DNA from: Geosiphon pyriformis
Lineage: Eukaryota > Glomeromycota > Glomeromycetes > Archaeosporales > Geosiphonaceae
Direction: 5' to 3'
DNA length: 62,369 nucleotides
Assembly: GCA_016748015.1 (NCBI GenBank)
Contig: JAAOMT010000134.1
Span: 1-62,369 of the forward strand
Positions 33,175-44,814 of the stretch are shown here, piece by piece. The notes beneath the pieces were generated by a model. That model worked only from the letters and a program-made list of their open reading frames with translations, did no database searches and was not told the origin of the DNA. Every line of letters begins with the position of its first letter. Position 1 is the first letter of the stretch. The translations under genes and the position numbers were made by a program.

Positions 33175-34113
33175 CTATTAATTAGCACAAAATTACCCTT
33201 ATAATTCCTATTATCAATTAGCATATAGTATCATTATTTCGATTATCACTTATTATTTAATCAAATTATCAAATATCATTACTTAATCAATAATCTGATT
33301 TGTACTTTAGAAATTAAGATGATCAAATTACACAATACCCTAAACTATTTAATATAGTCAAAATTTGCCGAAATTAATGAAAATTGGCCGAAATAATCAA
33401 ATAGTTCAGTAAAATAACTTGTAGTTTGCTGAAATGTATCTTTAGTTCACCCAAATTATAGCAAAGAGAAAAGTGCAAGTTCAAAGACTAGTACTACAAC
33501 AAGTTGTATAAAAGAAAAGCTTCTCTTTTCAAAAAAATGTATCTTTTCATAGTATCTTACCATAGCATTCTACCTTAGATATCTTAATTGAAACAAATCA
33601 CTTTTTATACATTCAAATAAAAATTAAATATTTGAAAAACAAATCCTTAAAATTATTACACTTGAAATTCCCTCAACACAACTAACGTTTTGAAATTGAT
33701 TAGCTACCAATTTCAATAAATTGTTAATGACTCCAGGCCTGGATAGAAAACGTTTTTCTTGATAAAATTCTATTTCTTTTATTTTTCTTTTATTTTGTTA
33801 TCATAATTATTAGGGTAGTCTACAGATGAGATTCCTGTAGAAGAGTTGACTTTTACAGCAAAGTAACTATACATTTTTAGTGAACTTCCAGATGAGCAAT
33901 TCCTGGGAAAAAGTTGATATTTACTATAACATAACTACATAAAGTAATTGGCAAGAAATTGGCCATTCCACTCATAAGCCCAGTAGTTTAAATTATAGGA
34001 AATAATTTGAAAATAAAAGTTATTGGAGATCTAACTACTTCTTGAAAACGTGAATTTACAGCAAATCAACATTAATAACATTCAAAAAAAGAAACCAAAA
34101 ACCTCCAGTAACA
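33155..34113 (+). repeat. 3' LTR of element A (family 1)
   Basis: 959 bp, TGTTACC to AGTAACA, partner of 4276-5265, with U3 repeats about 33355-33455 and a TATA-like TTGTATAAAAG near 33505. Followed by the ACAG duplication. Confidence 0.92.
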
Positions 34114-34117
34114 ACAG

Positions 34118-35448
34118 TCTTTGCAATTAGCAAATTAATTTCTTCAGCTTAAACCAAACATATTATTAAAGCAGTTTTAGTATATAGCTCCAATATTAAA
34201 ACAGAGAGTTTATTTTTAAAAGGCAGTTTTATAGACAAAAGCTTACTAGTAATCTCTAAAACTTTGTATATGTGTTTAATTAAACCAATATTTATAATAA
34301 TTACAACACCAAAACCCAAATAATCATGTTCTAAATTAAAGATAAACACTTAAATATTCTTAAATTTGTTAACAATTTATGAATGAACTTTTCTCTTTAA
34401 TTTTGTTTCAATAATAATAAAAATCAAATTGTTCATTTCTTTTTATGCCAACAAATAATATCCTCTTGTTTAACAGAGTTTTTCATATTTTTAACATTGT
34501 ATTTAGCAATTTTCCAAATCAAATTGGTTATTGTTAGATAAAAGTGTTCAAATTTAAACTTTTATTGTCTATTTTGGCCAGCAGACTTATAACTATAATT
34601 GATAAATTGTTTATTTTATTTTCAAACCTCTTAATAATTGACTAATCCAAAATTTTTGCTTTTGTAATAGTCTTACTACTAGTGACTGCACCTAAATTTT
34701 CACTTATTACTATATTTGCTTTTTGATTTTGTAATAAAAAAATTACCAATAACTGATATTTAAGACTAAGTTGAAAAATTATTAATCTAAATACATCCAA
34801 CTTCTTAGCTAGCTTACTTACTTGTTCTGTAAAACTAGTAAGATTACATTTAAGAACAGTAAACTTATTATTTATTTCTTTAAATATGAGTGGAAGAGAC
34901 TTTACTTTCAATAAAGAGCCATAATTTACTCAACTATTTTGCACAAAAAGAAGAAAAAATAAGAATTTACCAACAATTTTAGCCTAAAAAATATTACCAA
35001 AAAAAACAGAATACATAATAAATACCAAATATTTGGCATAAAAGATGGCCAGTTTGTTTTTATCTTTTTCTAAAAAAACTTTATAAGATAAACTACCAAA
35101 AAAAACTTTCCTATTTACAGCACAATTTAATAATATATGATTCAAATTCTCACACTTTGCACACTTGGTAAAACCCAAACAAGACCAGTACAAATTGGCT
35201 CCTCATAACACAAATGTAGTTCTCATAATAGTATCTAATAACTCAACAAAGTTAAAACAAACTACAATACATCTGGTCCAGACATATATAATTGGATAAT
35301 AATTTATTGTACATATTTTTTTACTCACAGATTTAATAAAATTCCAAATATTATAAACATTTGTTTTTATTAACAGTATATAAAGCAGTACTCTATTATA
35401 ATTTCTTGTATTCTATGTTTTTTGTTTATATCAGTTCTAATAATTTTT
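34118..35448 (-). mobile_element. LINE L1, piece 2 of 4 (endonuclease start and ORF1 C-terminal half)
   Basis: Continues L1 after element A. 34118-34560 matches the L2 endonuclease N-terminal half (39850-40270); 34560-35448 matches L2 ORF1. Frame 34911-34642 has FTEQVSKLAKKLDVFRL (coiled-coil-like; L4 has FAKKVNKLAKKLDTLKP). Frame 35193-34984 has the CCHC knuckle CAKCENLNHILLNC. Ends where L2 inserted. Frames are broken by stops. Confidence 0.82.
35437..35448. repeat. Probable target-site duplication of LINE L2 (left copy)
   Basis: CTAATAATTTTT, followed by a T run (minus-strand poly(A)). A near match, CTAAATTTTT, is at 42277-42286 on the other side. AT-rich sequence makes this tentative. 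Confidence 0.45.
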
Positions 35449-35576
35449 TTTTTATTACATTTAATGAGTGAAGTCCAAACATGGCCTAGTATCATACATT
35501 ATATAAATGATCTAAACTAGGTGCAAATCATGCATTATCAACATGTAACCAGCCACTTAGGCCAATCAAAACAACA

Positions 35577-37019
35577 CTATACACCTATATTAACAAAGAT
35601 CAAATTCTCGATACTCAAAAAAAACAAACAAGATTTACAAAACCCAAAACCAACACCCAAAGCATCTGCAATTTCTAACAACCTAATCACACCAGCCGAA
35701 AACACTGAAGAAAGGCCAGCAACTAAAACAGGAATGGAACCATCATGTAGAATCAAATTGTTCTTCTCCATGAAAGCCCAGTGTTTGACATGAACTAACC
35801 AAATATCCTCCCAGAAAACAAGACAAAGCTCACACACAAAATTCACAATATTGAGACTTGTAATTTTTGAGTCCTTGAAAACAGCAACAGATTCACATTA
35901 CCATTTATTGAGAACAAAACTCTTACACAGAGCAGAGCCAACCTTCATGTCAGCAGCACAAGTGGCCAACAACTGCACAATGCATAAAAAAGAACAAAAC
36001 AAACCAGAACGCACCAACCAAGCAAAAGCATGAGCATCCAACAGCTGAATGTGTGCAGCAGCATTGAAAGAACAAGAAAAGATGTGGTCTGAGACTTCAA
36101 TATCACCACAGAACAAACATACTACACTGGGATAACACTTATCATAGAGTCTTTTGCATACAGCAACAGGAAGCTGACAATGTAGGACCTTTATAAAATA
36201 CATCTGGAAGTCAGCAGTCTGCATGCTAGTAAAACTAGCAGCTAAGTGAGAATCCAGGTGCCAAACCAAAAATGATTTATACCAATCAATATCAGCACAC
36301 AAGCTGCCCACCATGACCCAGAAACCAGAACCAACTTCATAACATGCTCAATAAACAGACCTAAAAACATCATGAATGAAATGTCTAGAGTTATCAGAAA
36401 CTGCAGTACCACCCACCTTTAGAAAACACTCACCAATCAAATGAGGCAGAAACCAATCCAAAAACACAGCATTCTTAGCCAGTTTATTAGCATGCTCATT
36501 GCCCAAGACACTTGAGTGATCTTTAACTTTGACCCAATTAACAACTAAATTCTTACAATGGATAACATTCAAGATGTGGTAACGTTTGATCCAACACCAA
36601 TTTCTAAAATCTGAACAAACCAACAAAGATTCTGTCTTGCATGCATCCAAAGCAGCTTGACTATCTGAGAACAAATCCCCATAATGAAAAAGAAGAACAC
36701 ACTCAAAAGCCAAAGCAATAGTCTGCAATTCTATCATGATAGAAGAAACCAAACCAAACACCCCTACACTCAAACCTAAACTCACATCCTCGAAAAAAAC
36801 AGCAGCACTAGCCTTCATACCTAAAGTCTCCAACTCATTAAGAGACCCATCCATATACACAAACAGACAACCAGCATCAACACTCAAGAGACTATTACTA
36901 ATAATACCAAATCCATCAGACTGAAAAATGTTAGAAGAGAAGCAGTCATCCAAAAGCAGAGGGTAGACAGATAAAAAATCCACCCCAACAAAAAAACAAA
37001 CCAAAAACTCAAACCACAA
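35577..37019 (-). pseudogene. L2 ORF2: RNase H and Cys/His C-terminal region
   Basis: RNase H in frame 37019-36348: YMDGSLNE (D), IELQTIALAFE (E), FSDSQAALDA (D), VKVKDHSSVLGNEHANKLA (last Asp is Asn). Then HDVFRSVY; after a stop, frame 36314-35898 with CLFCGDIEVSDHIFSC, a CCHC-like site usual in LINE C-termini. Final frame 35846-35577 ends ORF2. RNase H would clear RNA from the first cDNA strand. Confidence 0.82.
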
Positions 37020-37310
37020 GGAAACTGGGCCACAAAGATTTAACCACTTCCAATACTTGAATATTTTCTAATCAAAAACAACACTGTTCTGGTCATGCAA
37101 CTGCTCCATAAAAACAATTCCATAATGCTAAAGGAAAATGACATATTTACAATAAACAGGCTCACTAAGAACAAAAAACAAAGAAATTCTATCATGGAGA
37201 TGAAAAGCACTAACCAGAGAGCCACCCAGAAACAAATTACACCCAGAAAAAATACAGACCACACCAGCCAAAAAATTGTTCAAAAAATTTACTCTAACAC
37301 AAGCCGGAAA

Positions 37311-39290
37311 CTATAAAGAGTGACGAGGGTTCCAGCTAAAAACTTGAAGATCATGAGATTTGTGAGAGAACAACTGGCCCAAAATTCCAGCTGAATTTGC
37401 AAAAGAAACTGTAGAAGCAGATTTGCTCTCAGCCTGAATTTGCTCAAAAGATTTCAAATTGTATAAAAACAAATGATGAAGTGCATCACTGGGGAAATCA
37501 TAAAAGAGATCAGATTTAGACTTCAAACATTTGCAGATCAGAGTGTCCCACTTATTACACACACTGAGATAAACATAACTAAACTGAATCCTATAGCCAA
37601 TAATTGAAAACAGGACTGCTGACACCAAATAAGCAAACTGCTTATCTAAGATTGTCTTTCTCAGAATAAAATTAACAAAAAAATGCACATCCAAATAAGC
37701 TTTAGCCAAACTAGACTTCAACAAACTCTTAGTTGATAAAAAAATATCCAGATAATAGTGAGGTTTATCTTTCTTTACGATAAAAATTGGTACACCACTA
37801 ATAGTCAGATGTGGAGATGCTACCTGACAATTAATGGGAATGGTCACAGTTTTGTTATTGTTTATAGAAATGTCATTAAATCTAAAAAATTCACCAGCAA
37901 TGTTGAGAATGTGTTGTATAGCAGCCTGGCTATTACCAACTCAAATAGTATTATCAACAAAAACATCTGCAGTGAAAAATGACATCAATTTAGCTTGAGA
38001 CTCTGCCCTGCCATTTTTGAAAACAAAATGAGAATTCAACCTGTATCTACACATACTCTCTTGTCTCTTGACCTTACACAAAAGTGAATCATAGAAAATG
38101 TGCCAGAGAAAAAGTGAGAAAACCTCCCTCTGATCTAAATCATTATGAACATGATACCTATCAGTTAAACCAAAGTCTGTCATCACTCTGTTAACATAAC
38201 CATTGTGAATCTCACCAAAAAATCTAATGAACCTGTTACACATCTTAATCTTAACTAAGCTTCTTTTGAGATAAATTCATCCAACAGAATCATAGATCTT
38301 ACACATGTCTTGTAACACCAGCCACAGCTTCCAGTTCTTTTCTAAAGCATCCTCAATCACAGAACCAATGGCAAAAATGGGAGATTGTGTTGATGTACTT
38401 TTCAAGACAGAGAAGTTGTCTTTATGAAGAATATCAAAAGTGCTGCAAGCTGAAGAAATTCTGTTTGAGAGAATCTTAGAAAGAATTTTGTGGGCTGTTT
38501 TTATCAATGCAATGGGATGGGTGTTCATAAAAACACTCTTCCACTCATATGGTTTAGGAATCATCGAGACCCAGGCTTTCTTTCAAGGACCAGTAACAGC
38601 CTCGTAAACCAAACAACAATTCAAGAACACCAAAAGCATATCTAAAACTGATTTGTCACAGCACTTTCATAATTCATTCAAGATGCCAAAAAGACCAGCT
38701 GCTTTCCCATCTGGCAGATTTAATACTACAACAAACATCTCATTAAAATCAATCGAGCTCATAACATTAGAAAAAGCACCATCAAAGACATAATCCAAGG
38801 GCTGATATTGATGAGTCCAATCTTCTGAGATATTAGTCACCACCTTACACTTCCTAGTCCATTCCTCTATTATCACATCTACCTTAGACTTGACCAACTC
38901 AGGCTTCAAGACTAGCTCATTGTCTACAACTAAATGGTCCAATATCACTTTGCAAAAAGAATGCTCCAACACACTTCTGATGGTATGGTCTTTATTCAAC
39001 TCGAAACTCTCCATTCTTTTATTAATAGCCTGCTTGATAGAGGACTCCTCAGCACATCTGGATTCTAGCAATTTGAAAGAGCAGTATAACTTTCTTGCCT
39101 TGGCCAGTATAGAACAAATAAGACCAAAATTAAAATTTAAGAGAAAAAGAGATCTTACTGCTGATGCATTAGTAGAATCAAGCCTATTTTATACCTCCAG
39201 CAAAGAAGCAAAATCATCACTAAAGACTGAATGCAAAGTCTTAACCAATTTAGAAACTAGCAATTCCAGCTTATAAAATCTGGAAAACAT
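37311..39290 (-). pseudogene. L2 ORF2: reverse transcriptase
   Basis: RT read from right to left in frames 39071-38667 (leader, LPDGKAAGLFGI), 38564-38277 (MIPKPYEWKSVFMNTHPI, HKILSKILSNRI, motif A DMCKIYDSVG), 38243-37941 and 37847-37311. Active site FVDN at 37961-37950 (second Asp lost), followed by TGA at a Trp position. The thumb region ends about 37311. ORF2 protein would prime on nicked target DNA. Confidence 0.85.
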
Positions 39291-39559
39291 CTTGGTAAAA
39301 ACACCTTCAAAACTCTTGAACCACTTTTTTCTGAATGTTCCATTTGCTGAAAAAATTATGATCTTGTGAATAATGTCTCACATAGCATCCAAATCTGAAA
39401 ACCTACTGACCGAAGAGAAATCATCCAAAAACATGATAGCATTGGCTGCCATAGATGCATTAAACTCACACTTTTTAGCATCATTCATATTTTTAACATT
39501 AAATTTTCAACAGTTCTTATTCACTTGTTTGAACAGCAAATTCAGTCAAACATCAAGCA

Positions 39560-40250
39560 AACCACCCAAACCCACAGAGACAGAAACAGCCATGTGATCA
39601 GTATCAAAATGGTTTATGACATCAGCCACACTACAATTCACAATAGCATTAACCAAATTCGAGGAGACAAACACATAATCAATCATTTTTGAAACACCAC
39701 AAGAATTGCATCAAGTGAGCACTTTCCCCATTTAAAAAATTCATCAAGCCCAAAATAAAACATTTTTTAAAACTAACACACTTTTGAGACCCATCCTTAT
39801 TAAAATCACCACCGAGAACAATAAAAGAAGACTCATTAATGGCTTTTGCAATGAGAGAGTTGATTTCACTGGCTTAAGAGAACCAAACCAATGCAGAGAC
39901 ACCAGCATAAAGACCCAAAATTGACACAGAAAGTTTATTTTTGAACAACAGCTTAATAGACAGGAGCTGACCAGACACCTCAGAAACTTTATAAACATGT
40001 TTTGTTAAAGAATTGTTCATAGCAATAGCAATCTCAGAACCCATGTGACCAGAATCCAGGCCAGATGTGAACATCCAAACTCTATTGAATTTGTTAACTA
40101 TTCACAGGTGAATCTTACTTTTAAGTTTTGTCTCAGTGAAAATTGAAACCAGATTGTTTATATCTTTGTGCTATCAAATAATATTAGCTTGTTTGGCTGG
40201 GTTATTTAAGCTCCTTATATTACACGTTGCAATTTTCCAGACAAGATTAC
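39560..40250 (-). pseudogene. L2 ORF2: AP-type endonuclease
   Basis: Exonuclease-endonuclease-phosphatase fold that nicks target DNA. Motifs: WKIATCNIRSLNNPAK, IFTETKLKSK (Glu), LGLYAGVS, VLGGDFNKDGSQK (DFN), NHFDTDHMA (DH). Most catalytic residues remain, but stops interrupt it (after QANII, HL, WFS). No in-frame ATG clearly marks the start; ORF2 begins right after the ORF1 stop at 40251. Confidence 0.78.
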
Positions 40251-42209
40251 TTATTGAGAAGAAAACAAAGCCGACAAACCCAAACCTGAGCACAAACAGT
40301 CCAGTTTTTTCAAAACAGACTCAACTGAAACTTCTAAAGCCACTATTTTGGATTCCAAATCACCTACTTTGGACGTCAAAACTTTAGAACTACTCAGACC
40401 AAGGTCAGAAACAGGGTCAGTAACAATCAACAGAGATGGAAAGAAAGACACTGGTGTAACATCCAGAGCCATATCTGAGTCCAAATTGGGTGCAACAGAT
40501 GTGAGAACAACCAGAGGAGGGATAAGAAGTTTGGACACCAGAGGCACCAATTCCATGAAACTCAATTTTTTCATAATACCAGAAATCTGATCTGTTAAAA
40601 GCTCCAAAAAGCATTTCAGAGAAGCCAACCAATCAACCAAATAAGAATTACTAAAAAAATTAGAGTCTATTGGCACAGACTTTGTGCCTAAAAATAAACT
40701 AGATTCTAAAGAACCCGACAAAACTACACAAGAGAAAGAACTACCAGCAACCTGAGTCCAAGTTTTTTTACCAAAAAAAACTGGACAAATAATTAGCATC
40801 TGCTTCTTTTTATATATGTTGGCCAAACAAATCTGATCCTGAAGAGTGACCACCCACTTACCATGAACACCAGAATTCCCATCCAATAAACACACAGTAG
40901 AGATATGACCCAATTGTTTATACTTAGTGCAACAAGCCAGAGAAAGACCAGCCCAGCACAAATTCACATTTTTATAAACTGGAATAGACCCAATAGCAGC
41001 CAATTTGGATGCTTTATTCTCAAAACAGACTACTGCACATCTGTCACATACATAAAAACCAAAATTACAACCAATAAAACAAGTTCTCCCATCATATGAT
41101 TCAAGTAAACCAGACAAATTGTGAGCAGTAGTACCAACTGGTAAAGTATAGAGCAAAGCCCTATACTGATTCCTAAATATCCAAGATTGTTTATCCTCAA
41201 TTGCCAAAGCAACTCATACAGAATCCTTTCCCATAAAAACTGACTACTTGGAAGCAACTGAACTAGCTACTTCAGATGATTCATATTTAACCAAAGCTTT
41301 TTGCCACAGGCCAATCAATTGTATCTTGATTGACACAATCTTTTCAAACTTAGAAAACACAGATTTTACAGCTGATCTAGAAAGATCGATTGGGATTTCC
41401 TTAACAACAATTATCTGATCCGAATGTTTGTTTACCTGTCTAACATCATCATTTATCACAATTTTTTTATGAATTGCTAATTTTCTAGCCTTTTTCAGAC
41501 TCAATTCAGATGTAAAGAAGGATCTGATGATTCCAGAAAATTTTGAGAGAGTTGATGCTCCTCCAAAACCATCAATTCAATAAAAGATTTTTTTTACTGT
41601 TATTAATTTATCACCATTTGTCTTTCCAGACACAGCAGCCAAATTCACATTCAAAGTGAACAATCTAACTGGCTCAAAGCTACGACTTTTCAAAACTTGT
41701 GATTTGGCTGATGGCAACCGATTGGACCCAGCAAACTTAGACTCAGGAAGCACCAACTTAGCATCATCATTACTCAAGTTTCTGAAAGAAGGTGTTTTTG
41801 GTGGTGGTTCCAAAATGTAGGTCTTTGTTCATGTTTTTCTAGGCATTGCATCGTCCTCCATATCATCAGTTTCAGAAGTGTTGGAATCCATATAACTAGT
41901 TTTTTTAGCCACCATGTTGCCCATGTTTTTAACATCAAACACCTCACCAACGCTGCTATCTTCACTCTCAATCTCGCTGCCCCAAGACACTTTGTGTTCA
42001 CCACAGCCTGTTTGTAATATATTTCCAGGGATAAGTCCAGCTGATGAGTCCACCACAACTCCAGTAGTAACAGGTTTTTTTGATTTTTTGTATAAAAGAT
42101 CCCAAGCATAAATACTTTCAACTCACACTTTTTTCTTAGTCCTAGACTGGGATCTCAACCCAGCCAAACCAGTACCAGAACCACCAGCAGAAGAGCCTAC
42201 TGGTTTCAT
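40251..42209 (-). pseudogene. L2 ORF1: RRM and CCHC RNA-binding protein
   Basis: ATG at 42209 (MKPVGSSAGGSGTGLAG), stop at 40251. Several in-frame stops. N-terminal Ser/acidic region with NTSETDDMEDDAMPRKT; an RRM-like segment IIVVKEIPIDLSRSAVKSVF then FEKIVSIKIQLIGLWQKALV (41504-41244). Open 318-codon stretch 41207-40251 with LLESYDGRTCFIGC, CTKYKQLGHISTVC (CCHC with second Cys changed to Tyr) and a heptad-like tail VGDLESKIVALEVSVESVL. Would coat LINE RNA. L4 and L1 have the same layout. Confidence 0.82.
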
Positions 42210-42276
42210 TACAACAAAATAGGGTATGTTAGAAGAAATAACTAAAGATAATAAGGAGGAAGGGGAAAAGAAAAAG

Positions 42277-42959
42277 CTAAATTTTTGGCAATACAAATGC
42301 TCTCTTTTAATAATATGTATAACATTTTTTTCAATTAGAATAAGTTACTTTGCTACAACCAAATCAGTATGATTTAATTAATCAAATTCAATTACAGTCT
42401 TTTGTTACAATTCTATCAATTGTATTTTAATTGATTTAATAATGCCAAACTCAGAAAACACAACATTTATAATCTCAGTTAATATCCTAATCAAAAATTT
42501 TTTTACTATTACAGCCTAATCTAAATGCACTGCTAATTTTTTGAGATCAGTATTTATCAAGATTTTTGCATTCCTAGCCTTTTCAAACATCTGTGCCAAG
42601 CTTAATTCAAAAGTAAAAGTTGCTTTGATAATTCCAGCAAATTTTAAAAGAGTAGATGTTTTTCCAAAATCATTGATTTTTGAAAACAATTTTTTGACTA
42701 TGATAAATTTATTTTAAGAAAACTTTTTAATATTATTATTCAAGCTAATATTTAGAGCAATAACTTTTTAACAAAAACATTAACCAGATTTTTTAGAAAA
42801 AAAAAAAAGCTGACAGAACATTTAATAAGACATCATTATTATTATTACTCAAGAAATTAATTTTCTCCAAAAATATTCTCAGTGCTTTCTTGGTCTTTAT
42901 TCATGAATTTTTTGGTGTTTAATTGGAATTGTCCTTATTAAAAGCATTTTTTTTACCAT
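42277..42959 (-). mobile_element. LINE L1, piece 3 of 4 (ORF1 RRM region)
   Basis: Aligns with L2 41180 to about 41830, including the RRM segment (TCTATCAATTGTATTTTAAT vs the L2 equivalent at 41313). Starts where piece 2 ended and stops at the solo LTR D. Confidence 0.75.
42956..42959. repeat. Target-site duplication of solo LTR D (left copy)
   Basis: CCAT; right copy at 43837-43840. Confidence 0.85.
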
Positions 42960-43836
42960 TGTTACAGATAATTATTTGGGGTCTCAAATCAAATAACAAA
43001 CTCATAACTTGGTGCTTGATTGATAATGTTGTTGGTAATATCTGAAGATATTGTTTATCTGAAGATTTTGTTGTGGAGTCTTTTGTATAATGGGCAGAGT
43101 TTTAATGGTTGTCTTTCCAGTAGCCTCCCAGAATTACAATTCCATCAAATTTTTTTCTCAGTATGATGGCCGGTAATCTTGGCAAAAATGCCCTTCTGGT
43201 AAGCTATCCTTAAATTCTCAATTCCTATACTCTTCCTTTGGGGTCTTTTACCAGGCTATCTGTAACATCAATAATTCAGCACTTAATCTTCAAGTAATTA
43301 GTAAAACAAAAGAAATAACAGAAATAAAAAAAATTTAAAAGAAATAAGCCAAGGCAATGAATATTAGTATCCCATCAATAGCTGTGATTAAGAGCTATTG
43401 TTTTAATGTAGTTAAGTATCAATTACTATCAACATGAAGTGTTGATAGTGGAGAGTAGATTTGAAATTGTGAGAATAATTATTTATTAATATTTGTGAAT
43501 TGGAAAGTTGCTTAGATTAAATCTAAACCGAGAAATCTCTAACTAAAAAGATTCTGTCCCTTTCTGCTTTTAATATTACTGCTATATATACATAATTAAG
43601 ATTCCTCAATTTCTCAATTCTTTATACCAGAAATCCTGGAATTTCTGGAATTCTGCAATTTTTTTTAAGAGAAATTCTGGAATTCTGAAATCCTGTAATT
43701 CCTTGTACGAGAATTCTGAAATTTCTAAAATCTTGCGATTTCTCTTAAAAGGAATTCTGGAATTTCATATTTACTATAGTTACTTTTGATTGACTAATTC
43801 ATATGCTAATATACTTCCTATATTCTATGAGTAACA
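42960..43836 (-). mobile_element. Solo LTR D (family 2)
   Basis: 877 bp, TGTTACAG to GTAACA, flanked by CCAT on both sides, no internal region: product of LTR-LTR recombination. Belongs to the subtype with GGGGTCTCAA near the end, shared with F and G. Perfect hairpin CAATAGCT/AGCTATTG at 43376-43400, minisatellite 43600-43770, TATA-like TATATATA near 43590. Confidence 0.92.
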
Positions 43837-43840
43837 CCAT

Positions 43841-44180
43841 AATTAACATTGATTTCTTTTACTAAACACTTTTTTTTTATGTTAATACTATTAAATTTAG
43901 TAATATTACCAGTTTTAAAGTCTTAAAAATAACTACTCAAAGTTTTAACAGAAATTATCTTGTCACTAATACTGTTTTTCAAAGTACCACTTTTTTTTTT
44001 TAAAAAAAAAACTTGTTTGTTATTACTGCCAAAACCAAAATTCTTAATAAATTTCTTTATAATAACAACATTAGAACCAATAATAGTCTTATAATTAAGC
44101 AAAAAAAGTTTGAATTTATTATACTGAATAATTAAAAACTTTTTTTCAATAAATATATTCTTTGGTAGGTTTTTGGATAT
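43841..44180 (-). mobile_element. LINE L1, piece 4 of 4 (ORF1 N-terminal region)
   Basis: Weakly alignable with L2 ORF1 N-terminal sequence (about 41850-42200). Too degraded to see the start codon; the right border is uncertain. Confidence 0.5.
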
Positions 44181-44814
44181 AAGAGAAAAAAAGTGTATTT
44201 TTAATAATTTTATAATATTAATTAATTATAATACTTAATTTTGTATTTTAAAAACATTATTGGTTTTGGTAATATTTAAAATTATTAAAAAATTTTGTTT
44301 TTTTAATAATATTTATATTGTTAAAAATAATTTAAAATTTAATATTTATATATAATTTTAAAATTTTGACCTAATTTTATTATTGTAATATATTTTTAAT
44401 GTTTTAAAAAATGCTGTAAATTTATATTTAAATTTAAATATTTTAATTCTTAATTTTTAATAAATATTAAAGTGTTTTTATTTTTAAATTTTTAAAAAAT
44501 TCATTTTTTTAAATAATTACAATATTACTTATTTTGAATTATAATAATATATTTATAATAAGTAATTAAGTAACTGTAAACAAATTAATTTAAACAAAAA
44601 TATTATTTTGTTAATAGTATTTGATTAAAAAATTTATTTTTTTAAATTAAATTTATTTAAATATATAAAATTATATATAAAATTATAATTTTTTTATATA
44701 TATATTTATAATTACAATTAAAACAATTGATAATATTTTTATTAATAAAATATTTACAATTATAAAAACTACTTAATAATATTTTATTATTTTTTATTAT
44801 TATGTGATTTACAA
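44181..44814. other. AT-rich region without recognisable features
   Basis: Over 600 bp of nearly pure A/T with long T and A runs. No frame, LTR or LINE motif seen. Could be decayed L1 5' UTR or unique spacer. Confidence 0.6.

Larger units (their letters stand above)
4276..34113 (+). mobile_element. Ty3/Gypsy element A (family 1), interrupted by B and C
   Basis: LTR retrotransposon with LTRs 4276-5265 and 33155-34113 and an internal region split by the insertion of B between 6099 and 26038. Removing B gives an element of about 9.9 kb. Gene order on the plus strand: gag, protease, Cys-rich domain, dUTPase, RT, RNase H, integrase, ORF3. Gag continuity proves the join: SPQEW ends at 6099 and LDKVQKAGDAN begins at 26042, matching the uninterrupted gag of B and H. 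It lies in the endonuclease region of L1 with a 4-bp ACAG duplication. Confidence 0.92.
35449..42276 (-). mobile_element. LINE L2, near full-length, inserted in ORF1 of L1
   Basis: 6.8-kb non-LTR element. Minus strand: 5' UTR (to 42210), ORF1, ORF2, 3' UTR and T-run tail at the left. L1 sequence stops and resumes at homologous positions on both sides (35448 and 42277). APE endonuclease, RT and a downstream RNase H put it in the I/Tad-like part of LINE diversity; exact clade not determined. Confidence 0.88.

Noticed and set aside
35437-42286. Certain target-site duplication for L2
   Set aside because: CTAATAATTTTT versus CTAAATTTTT is imperfect and AT-rich; kept only as a low-confidence feature.
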